The position numbers and the translations under genes were made by a program. The notes beneath the pieces are model-generated. The model saw only the letters and a list, made by a program, of their open reading frames with translations, was not told where the DNA came from and did no database searches. 64,000 bases of DNA from Prevotella sp. UBA2850 (GTDB taxonomy: Bacteria; Bacteroidota; Bacteroidia; Bacteroidales; Bacteroidaceae), in NCBI GenBank assembly GCA_002350805.1, contig DEFO01000062.1, positions 48,666 to 112,665 of the forward strand. Direction: 5' to 3'. Shown one piece after another: positions 17,120 to 25,300 of this stretch. How positions within the stretch are numbered: position 1 is the first letter of the stretch; every line of letters starts with the position of its first letter.

Positions 17120-17245
17120 AATTAATGCCTGATTATGCTCGAATTAATGCCTGATTATGCTCTAATTGATGCCTAGTTACGTTCTAATTAATGCCTGATT
17201 AGACCTTAATTGATTAACTAGTTAGAGGGTAATCAGGCATCGATT
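17120..17245. repeat. Tandem array, period exactly 22 bp (AATTAATGCCTGATTA type), with terminal inverted unit
   Basis: Units start at 17120, 17142, 17164, 17186 and 17208, the first two nearly identical (AATTAATGCCTGATTATGCT). They are followed by TAATCAGGCATCGATT (17230-17245), an inverted copy of the unit core. Confidence 0.9.
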
Positions 17246-17436
17246 ACAAAAGTGCGTGTGAAGGCATCGTGACGGCAGAAAGACTAGTGTCACCAAGCAT
17301 AAGCCATTATCCGTCAGGCGATAGCAAGGTTTAGTGACGAATGAGGGCAGCAGAGCTGCAGGTTTCAAGTTAACGTGAAAATTGCCATTAGAAATGACTC
17401 AAATACCAATTGGCTGGTATCTTATATTCATAAACG

Positions 17437-17466
17437 AAGGTCTGGATGTTTTGACACCCAGACCTT
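17437..17466 (-). terminator. Terminator of the fumarase gene
   Basis: AAGGTCTGG (17437-17445) pairs with CCAGACCTT (17458-17466), 28 bases past the fumarase stop on the minus strand; the T-run is weak. Confidence 0.65.
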
Positions 17467-17493
17467 AATTGTATACCTAATAATAAGCAGAGA

Positions 17494-19137
17494 CTAGCAT
17501 GTTGCCGGCCAGGGCTTGAGCGTCTTGAAGAAGTCGTTGCCCTTGTCGTCGACGAGGATGAAGGCGGGGAAGTCCTCAACCTCAATCTTCCAGATAGCCT
17601 CCATGCCAAGCTCGGGATACTCTACGCACTCGATGCTCTTGATGCTCGACTGGCTAAGCACTGCGGCCACACCGCCGATGCTGCCCAGATAGAAACCGCC
17701 ATGCTTCTGGCAGGCGTCGGTGACTACCTGTGAGCGGTTACCCTTGGCTATCATTACGAGAGAACCTCCATGATCCTGGAACTCGTCAACATACGGGTCC
17801 ATACGGTTGGCTGTGGTGGGTCCCATCGAACCGCAAGGATAGCCTTCGGGAGTCTTAGCTGGTCCGGCATAGAGCACGGGATAATCCTTGAAGTACTGTG
17901 GCAGATCCTCACCAGCATCGAGACGTGCCTTCAGCTTAGCATGGGCGATGTCGCGGGCCGCGATGATGGTGCCCTTCAGGTTGACGCGAGTAGAGACGGG
18001 ATACTTGGTCAGTTCGGCACGAACAGCATCGATGCCCTGGTTCAGGTCGATGACAATCTGGTTCTGTCCCTCACCAGCCTTGGCATACTCGGCAGGAATC
18101 AGTTCGCTGGGGTTGTTGTCCATCTTCTCGAGCCAAACACCATCGCGGTTGATCTTGGCCTTGATGTTACGGTCGGCAGAACAGCTGACACCCATACCAA
18201 TCGGACAGCTGGCACCATGGCGAGGCAGACGGATGACGCGAATGTCGTGGGCCATGTACTTACCACCAAACTGTGCACCCAGACCAATCTTGTGAGCCTC
18301 GAGCAAGAGTTTCTTCTCCAGGTCGATGTCGCGGAAGGCACGTCCTGTCTCATCGCCGGTGGTAGGCAGGTTGTCGTAATACTTGATAGAGGCGAGCTTC
18401 ACGGTGAGCAGGTTCTTCTCTGCGCTGGTACCACCGATGACGAAAGCGATGTGGTAAGGAGGACAAGCAGCTGTGCCGAGGCTCTTCATCTTCTCTACGA
18501 GGAACGGAATGAGTGTGCCCTCGTTCTGGATGGTGGCCTTGGTCATGGGATAGAAATAAGTCTTGTTGGCCGAGCCGCCGCCCTTGGCAACCATCACGAA
18601 ACGATACTCAGCGCCCTCGGTAGCCTCGATATCAATCTGAGCGGGGAGGTTGCAACGCGTGTTCACCTCTTCATACATGGTGAGGGGCGCATTCTGCGAG
18701 TAGCGCAGGTTGTCTTGCGTAAAGGTGTTGTAGACACCCAGAGAGAGCGCTTCCTCATCCTCAAAGCCTGTCCAAATCTGCTGACCTTTCTCACCATGGA
18801 TGATAGCGGTACCGGTGTCCTGGCAGAAAGGCAGGATGCCCTTGCAGGCAGTCTCGGCGTTGCGCAGGAACTGCAATGCCACATACTTGTCGTTCTCGCT
18901 GGCCTCGGGGTCAGTGAGAATCTGAGCCACCTGCTCGTTGTGCGAGCGGCGAAGCATGAACTCTACATCGTGGAAAGCCTCCTGGGCCAGCAGTGTGAGT
19001 GCCTCAGGACTAACCTTCACGATTTCTTTACCTTCAAATTCGCTGATTGTGACCCCTTCCTTGGTGAGCAGACGATACTCGGTGTCGTCGTTGCCCAACT
19101 GGAACATGGGGGCATACTTAAACTCTGGTGTTGCCAT
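17494..19137 (-). CDS. Fumarate hydratase, class I (iron-sulfur)
   Basis: A 547-residue single-chain class I fumarase (FumA/FumB type), which interconverts fumarate and malate in the cytoplasm. In fermenting Bacteroidales it feeds the reductive branch to succinate. The three Cys that would hold the [4Fe-4S] cluster lie in [11 protein letters not shown] (about 107), [14 protein letters not shown] (about 226) and [12 protein letters not shown] (about 316). The C-terminal beta domain has [19 protein letters not shown]. It lies 72 bases downstream of the M16 protease gene on the same strand with no promoter seen between them, so the two may share a transcript. Confidence 0.95.
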   Translation of the reverse strand: MATPEFKYAPMFQLGNDDTEYRLLTKEGVTISEFEGKEIVKVSPEALTLLAQEAFHDVEFMLRRSHNEQVAQILTDPEASENDKYVALQFLRNAETACKGILPFCQDTGTAIIHGEKGQQIWTGFEDEEALSLGVYNTFTQDNLRYSQNAPLTMYEEVNTRCNLPAQIDIEATEGAEYRFVMVAKGGGSANKTYFYPMTKATIQNEGTLIPFLVEKMKSLGTAACPPYHIAFVIGGTSAEKNLLTVKLASIKYYDNLPTTGDETGRAFRDIDLEKKLLLEAHKIGLGAQFGGKYMAHDIRVIRLPRHGASCPIGMGVSCSADRNIKAKINRDGVWLEKMDNNPSELIPAEYAKAGEGQNQIVIDLNQGIDAVRAELTKYPVSTRVNLKGTIIAARDIAHAKLKARLDAGEDLPQYFKDYPVLYAGPAKTPEGYPCGSMGPTTANRMDPYVDEFQDHGGSLVMIAKGNRSQVVTDACQKHGGFYLGSIGGVAAVLSQSSIKSIECVEYPELGMEAIWKIEVEDFPAFILVDDKGNDFFKTLKPWPATC

Positions 19138-19209
19138 AATGTTTGTTTTATTGAAATGATTGTTATTTGGTATTATGAATTGCTATTAATGATGAGTTGC
19201 ATGGCGCCC

Positions 19210-22116
19210 TTATTCGCCGAAAATCTCGTCGATGGTAAGACGCTTGATAGGACCAATCTTCTCGAGGGTCTTCATGTCAAGTTCCTTCTCATCGCCCAGG
19301 ATGATGTAGCGATAGGCCTTGTTGGCCATGTTAGCTTTCTCGAAGTCAACGATATCTTTCAGTTGCATGGCGGGCAGTGCCTTGTAGATCTTCTCGTTCA
19401 GGTCGTAGTCAAGTCCCAGCTTCTTAGCTCTGATCCAGGCATTGAAGACGGCCGACTTGGTAGTGCGGAGGCTGGCCAGCTGCTTGCCAAGACTCTCTTT
19501 GGCAATGTTGAAGGCGCCCTGACTCTGCGGCATCTGGTTCAGAATCTCGTGGAAGACGCTGATGCAGTCTTTCATCTTGTCGTTCTGTGCGATGATATGC
19601 GTGATGAAACTCTCTTTCTGTCCTTTTTCAGTAGGCTGTGAGTAGAAGGCCGAGGCGTTATAGGCCAGTCCGCGTGCCTCACGCAGTTCCTGGAACACGA
19701 TGGTGTTCATGCCTCCACCGAAGTACTCGTTGAAAAGTGCCTGTACGGCGGCCTCATCAGGATTCCAGTCGCGGTTTTCGTTGTGATACATGCGCATATA
19801 GATGTTCTTGGCCTCATATGGAGCAATCCATACCTCGTTCTTAGCGGCTTCCTGCTTGATATAAGGCTTGTTCTGAGGAACGGCAACCAGTTTCTTTTGC
19901 GTCTTGTGCAGTTTTCCGAGCATATTGGAGAGTGTCTTCTGGTCGTCAGCACCATAATACAACACGGTATGCTCGTACTGACTGAGATTCTTCAGCAGAT
20001 TGAGCAATTGCTGCGGGTCGGCCTTCTTCATGTCGGCGATGCTCATCTGGTTGCGGGTGCTGTTGTAGGGGCCGTACACACCATAGTCGTAGAGGGCAGA
20101 GAAGCAGTTGCGCTGGTTCTTTTTGGCGTCCTGGCGGGCTTTCTGTGTCAGGGCGACATACTGGCCGTAAGCATCATTGTCGGCCTTGGCGTTTTTCAGG
20201 AAGTCTTCGAGCAGGGCCAGAGCCTCGGGCATCTTCTCGTTCAGGCCGAACAGCGAGATGGTAATATTGTCGTCGTCCACACCAATATTATATCTACAAG
20301 CGAGTTCGTAGAATCTCTGTTTCAGTTCAGCGGCAGTCATCTTGTCGGTGCCAATGTAGTCGGCATAGTCGGCAGCCACCACATAGCGGTTATCTGCCTG
20401 ACAGCCAAACTCATAGCGGAACAACAGATTGAACAGTCCGTTGCTGGTATTCTGTTTATAGAGCAGGGGAAGTCCCTTCTTGGTCTTGGTGATAGTCATG
20501 TCGCGGCTGAAGTCGACGAAGCGAGGCTGAATGGGCTCCACCTTGGCATTCTGGATGTCCTTCACAAACTGACTGACATAATCGCGATTAGAAGGAATGG
20601 GGGTAATGGCAGGCTTATCGATTTTCTTCTGGGTCTTGTCCTCACCTTGGCGCTTGTAAACACATACATAGTTGTCTTTGAAATAGCGGTTGGCAAAGTC
20701 GACAATCTGCTGTTTAGTCATGTTTGAGATACGATCTAGTCTGCCCACAACATCCTCCCAACGCTGTCCATTGATGAACGCATCGACAAACTTGTCGGCC
20801 CGGTTCTTGTTGATATCGAGTCCCTGCATCTCGCGCAGTTTCATATTGTTGATGACGCTGGGCAGCAAGTTATCGGCAAACTCGCCCCGCTTCAGTTTCT
20901 CTATCTCGTCCAAGAGGAGTTGGCGTACTTCATTGAGTGTCTGTCCCTCTTTGGGTACGCCCAGCATGATGAACTGGCTGTAGTCGGTCAGATGCTCCGA
21001 ACCGCAGTCGGCTCCCAGCATCAGCATCTTCTGATTGATGTCAAGGTCTATGAGTCCCGCCTTTCCGTTGGATAGCAGGTCACCGATCACATCGAGTGTG
21101 TCGCTCTGCAAGTCGGCGGCAGCTTTGAAGCGCCATCCCAACATCACGCGCTCGGCTTCCGGACCGATGATTGTGGTGTCGACAGGTGCAGTCAACTCGG
21201 GCTGAGGGCCGTATTCAGGCCTTGAGAGTGTGGCATTGGGCTTCCACATGCCGAAATAGCGATCGATGGTAGCCACCACCTTGTCGCAATCGAAGTCGCC
21301 AGCCATACAGATGGCCACATTGTTAGGACAATAGTAGCGGTGGTAGTAGTTCATGATATTGACAATCGACGGATTCTTCAGGTGTTCCTGTGTGCCGATG
21401 GTGGTTTGTGTTCCGTAAGGATGGGTGGGGAACATCTTAGCATTGAGGGCCTCCCAAAGCTTATTGGCATCGCTGGTCAGACCGATATTGTACTCCTCGT
21501 AGACAGCCTCCAGTTCGGTATGGAATCCACGAACCACCATATTCTGGAAGCGGTCGGCCTGGATCTTCGCCCAGTTTTCCACCTCGTTGGCAGGGATATC
21601 CTCCACATAACAAGTCACATCGTTAGAGGTATAGGCATTCGAACCTTCCGAGCCGATGGTGGCCATGAGCTTATCGTATTCGTTGGGAATGTTATAGCGG
21701 GCGGCCAGCTGACTCACGCTGTCAATCTCGTGGTAGGCCTGACGGCGTGCCTCGGGGTCGGTCAGTTTGCGATACTCCTCGTAGCGGCGTGTGATATCGT
21801 CAAGATAAGGCTTCTCAGCAGCCGGGTCGGTGGTACCGAACTGCTTGGTGCCCTTGAACATCAGATGCTCCAGATAATGGGCCAGACCTGTTGTCTCGGC
21901 CGGGTCGTTGCGCGAACCAGTGCGCACAGCTATATAAGTCTGAATGCGGGGTTTCTCGTTGTTCACCGACAAATAAACCTTCAGTCCGTTGTCGAGTGTG
22001 TAGATGCGGGTCTTCATCATATCGCCCGGTACAGTGGTGTACTTGTAGTCTTTAGCCCAACTGCTGATGGTAAGCATCATCAGGAAGGACAGCAGGAAAT
22101 AAAATCTTTGTTTCAT
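19210..22116 (-). CDS. M16-family zinc metallopeptidase (pitrilysin/insulinase type)
   Basis: A 968-residue exported protease with a signal peptide (residues 1-21). The N-terminal M16 domain contains the inverted zinc motif HYLEH (residues 80-84) inside GLAHYLEHLMFKG; the third ligand Glu is likely in ELEAVYEEYN about 75 residues later. Three further M16-like domains follow, the last two inactive in fold terms, with an ending typical of periplasmic pitrilysin-like proteins. It probably degrades peptides in the periplasm. It is divergent from the first alpha-2-macroglobulin gene with a 200-bp shared promoter region, and fumarase follows on the same strand. Confidence 0.92.
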   Translation of the reverse strand: MKQRFYFLLSFLMMLTISSWAKDYKYTTVPGDMMKTRIYTLDNGLKVYLSVNNEKPRIQTYIAVRTGSRNDPAETTGLAHYLEHLMFKGTKQFGTTDPAAEKPYLDDITRRYEEYRKLTDPEARRQAYHEIDSVSQLAARYNIPNEYDKLMATIGSEGSNAYTSNDVTCYVEDIPANEVENWAKIQADRFQNMVVRGFHTELEAVYEEYNIGLTSDANKLWEALNAKMFPTHPYGTQTTIGTQEHLKNPSIVNIMNYYHRYYCPNNVAICMAGDFDCDKVVATIDRYFGMWKPNATLSRPEYGPQPELTAPVDTTIIGPEAERVMLGWRFKAAADLQSDTLDVIGDLLSNGKAGLIDLDINQKMLMLGADCGSEHLTDYSQFIMLGVPKEGQTLNEVRQLLLDEIEKLKRGEFADNLLPSVINNMKLREMQGLDINKNRADKFVDAFINGQRWEDVVGRLDRISNMTKQQIVDFANRYFKDNYVCVYKRQGEDKTQKKIDKPAITPIPSNRDYVSQFVKDIQNAKVEPIQPRFVDFSRDMTITKTKKGLPLLYKQNTSNGLFNLLFRYEFGCQADNRYVVAADYADYIGTDKMTAAELKQRFYELACRYNIGVDDDNITISLFGLNEKMPEALALLEDFLKNAKADNDAYGQYVALTQKARQDAKKNQRNCFSALYDYGVYGPYNSTRNQMSIADMKKADPQQLLNLLKNLSQYEHTVLYYGADDQKTLSNMLGKLHKTQKKLVAVPQNKPYIKQEAAKNEVWIAPYEAKNIYMRMYHNENRDWNPDEAAVQALFNEYFGGGMNTIVFQELREARGLAYNASAFYSQPTEKGQKESFITHIIAQNDKMKDCISVFHEILNQMPQSQGAFNIAKESLGKQLASLRTTKSAVFNAWIRAKKLGLDYDLNEKIYKALPAMQLKDIVDFEKANMANKAYRYIILGDEKELDMKTLEKIGPIKRLTIDEIFGE

Positions 22117-22163
22117 ATGGTTGTATTAAACATGGTTTTGTGTCAAAGCTTCAATTCAATTGG

Positions 22164-22195
22164 CAAAGATACAAATATTCTACGAGCCAAACAAA
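22164..22195 (-). promoter_or_regulatory. Promoter for the M16 peptidase
   Basis: Minus strand: TTTG (22195-22192), a 20-base spacer, TATCTTTG (22171-22164), 47 bases before the start codon. Confidence 0.78.
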
Positions 22196-22329
22196 TCTTT
22201 ATCCCGTTTTTTGAAAACTTTGGCAGATAGGACCGTAGGAGCAGGGAAAACAGAGCAGGGGGTAAGGATTGAAGTCAAGGAATAGAGATAGAGCAGATGA
22301 GTGGCGACATATCAAAAAAACATAATTAT

Positions 22330-22360
22330 TTTGAAGTTTCAGTTTTATTCTTTATATTTG
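22330..22360 (+). promoter_or_regulatory. Promoter for the first alpha-2-macroglobulin gene
   Basis: TTTG 22330-22333, a 19-base spacer, TATATTTG 22353-22360. The first in-frame ATG (22365) is only 4 bases beyond the box, so the start at 22389 is preferred. Confidence 0.78.
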
Positions 22361-22388
22361 CCCAATGAAACCTCTAAATGATACGAAT

Positions 22389-25300
22389 ATGCTGAAAACT
22401 CAACCTGCAATTGCCAACCGACGGTCCCTCATGCTGACGATGGCACTTATCATGTGGCTGATGCTGACACCTTGTGTGGTGACAGCGCAAAGCCTCCAAC
22501 AGATGTGGATAGATGTGGAGGATGCCCGGCATGCTGACAAGCCGAAGACTGAGATAGAATATCTGGATAAGATCATCAAGAAAGCCAGCAAAGAAAAAGC
22601 ATACGGCCATCTGATGCGTGCGGAACTGATGACCATTCAGGCGAAGAATGCCATCTCGCCCGACTCGTTGGAACCTGCTTTCTTCCGCTTGGTCGAGAAG
22701 GCCGAGGCACAAAAGGACAAACTGCTAAGAGCCGTTTACCATGCTGTGGTAGGAAAGGTCATCAACAGCAGTCCCGAGGCGAGCAGTTTGTCGGAAAAGA
22801 AGGCTTCATATTACTTCGATATTGCGCTGGCCGACCCGATGTTACTCAGCAAGACGAAATCATCAAAGTATCAGCCACTGGTGGTAATGGGAAACGATGG
22901 CAATATCTACGACCACGATCTACTGAGTACTATTGCCCTAGAGGCGAAACGACCTCAGGTGATGCGCGACTGCTACAACCAGCAACCCAAACGCCGTAAG
23001 GCAGCCTTAATGGCTACCCTGGAGACCTTCAATCGAGAGGTCCATTACAATTATTATAGGAAGTATGGGGGCATACCTATCATCAGCCAGCTCGACTCAC
23101 TGATGACACAATATGGCGACCTGCCAGAATGTGGTGAGGTGGCTATCTGCAAATGGAAAATCATGGACCATGCCTACGAAGTCAGTGACCAGCAGAAATA
23201 CGAGTTTCTGCAACAGGCCATCAGTCGCTGGGGAAACTACAGTCGCATTGACATCCTGAGAAATGCCCTCGACGAACTGGAGCGGCCCTTACTGGAGGTG
23301 GTGCAGGGCTATGAGTATGTGCTGCCCGGAAAGCCAAAATTCGTGAGAATGCCTCAGATGAAAGGTATCAGCCATCTCAAGGTGGAGATTACCCGAGTGA
23401 ACATAGGCAAAGAGACACAGTATTCGCTCTTCGGAAAGACCTATTGGAATATGCTTGAGAAATATGCTGTAAAAGGCTCACATAAGGTATTGCTCGACAA
23501 ACATTATGAGCAACGTCCAACCTACGAGATATTCAGTGACTCCCTGTGGATTGAGGGAATGCCGGCCGGCGTCTATTTCATCGATTACATCACCGACAAC
23601 CACCGACTTGACACCATTCACAACTACCTGCATGTAACCGACATTGCCTTGCTCATGCAACCACTGCCCAACAATGGTGCTCGACTGGCGGTACTTAACT
23701 CTACGACGGGCCAGCCTATGGCTAACGCCCACATTGACCTAAGGGACAAATATGGCGCTAAAAACGCAAAGTTTGTTACCGTGAACTGCGATTCAAATGC
23801 CGAGACCGTTGTCGACGGTCGAGCCAACAAGGGAGTCTACTTCGCTTACACCGACGACGATTGGGGCTACCGTGAACAGGAGTTCAAGAACACATTCAGA
23901 TATTGGGGGAAGGTAGACGACGAACAGTTTGTCAACCTTTTCACCGACAGGGCCATCTACCGTCCGGGGCAGAAGGTGCATGTGGCGGCTATCAGCGTGA
24001 ACAACACCAGTGGCATAAAGACCACCGTTGCCAGTGGCAGAATTATCGAACTGACTCTCGTCAATGCACAAGGTAAAACTATAGAGAAACGTATGGTTGA
24101 AACCGACTCTTATGGTACAGCCCACACCGACTTTCAACTGCCTGAGAAAGGATTGAACGGCACCTACAAAGTGACGGCAGGATCCAGGGAAAGCGTCTCT
24201 TTCCAGGTTGAGGAATACAAGCGTCCCACTTTCTATGTGGAGATTGAGAAACCAACCATTACTTATCAAGACGGCGACACTCTGACACTCGTAGGAAAGG
24301 CCCGTACCTATAGTGGTATGTCAGTACAAGGCGCAAAAGTCAGCTATCGGGTGGAGCGGTCACAGGCCTACTTCTGGTGGCGTCAGTACCCCCATACAAA
24401 CAACAAAACCATACTGACAGAGAAGACAGTGACCACCGATGGCAACGGTGTGTTTACCATGCGTGTACCCATCAGTCTGCCATCAGGTACGTCCAGAAAT
24501 GAGTATTACAATTTCAAGGTGACGGCCGAGGTCACTGATTTAGGCGGTGAAACCCGCAACAGCCAGTGTGTGCTGCCTTTAGGTAGCAGACCACGCAACT
24601 TCCATGTCGAGATGCCCGAGAAAGTGCTTCGCGACAGTCTGCCAAATGTCACTTTCACCCTGCTCAATGCCATGGGACAGCCTGTTGCTGACCGTGTGCA
24701 ATACACCGTTGAGCGGCTGAGCAATCCCAGACAGGTAATAGCCACGCGCACTGTAGACTCCAACATGCCAGTAGCCATTACCTCTACGACCACTCCCCTA
24801 CCATCGGGAGTATATCGGCTGGTGGCTATTTGCGGTTCCGATACGCTGACAAAGAAAATGACGGTGTTCAGCCTCAACGACACAAAGCCTGTCGCTCCAA
24901 CCAACGACTGGTTCTACGTCAGTTCCAATGAGTTTCCTCGCGAAGGAAAGCCTGTCTACGTGCAAGTTGGCTCAAGCGACAACGTGCATATTCTTTATAC
25001 AGTATTGTCAGGTGAGAAAGTCGTCGACATGGGACACCTCGATCTGAACAATGCCGTAAAGACGCTCTCGTTCGTCTACCAAGAAGAGTACCAGGAAGGC
25101 ATCAACATTGCCATGAGTTGGGTAAAAGATACTGTGTTCTATCATCATGAGGCCACCATCAAGCGTCCTCTTCCCGAAAAGAAGCTCAAGATGGAGTGGA
25201 CCACTTTCCGCGACAAGTTAATCCCCGGACAGACAGAGACATGGACTTTACGCGTCAGACAATCCAATGGCAAGCCTGCCCGTGCCCAGCTTTTAGCCAC

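Larger units (their letters stand above)
16063..17436. other. 1.4-kb AT-rich region without a convincing gene
   Basis: The only sizeable frame (16174-16458, 94 codons) has no recognisable domain and unlikely composition. GACTTTGTGACATT occurs twice (16632, 16648) and reappears inverted near 16819-16845 (AATGTCACAAAG, then TGTCACAAAT). These flank about 160 bp of very AT-rich DNA (TATATTATTATATAT type). Two repeat arrays follow. The last 190 bp before the fumarase terminator show nothing. Confidence 0.6.

Noticed and set aside
16875..17245. CRISPR-like array
   Set aside because: Units are directly adjacent and degenerate with no unique spacers, and no cas genes are present.
17770..19641. 623-codon plus-strand frame opposite fumarase
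   Set aside because: It is antisense to a complete class I fumarase and shows no recognisable motif.
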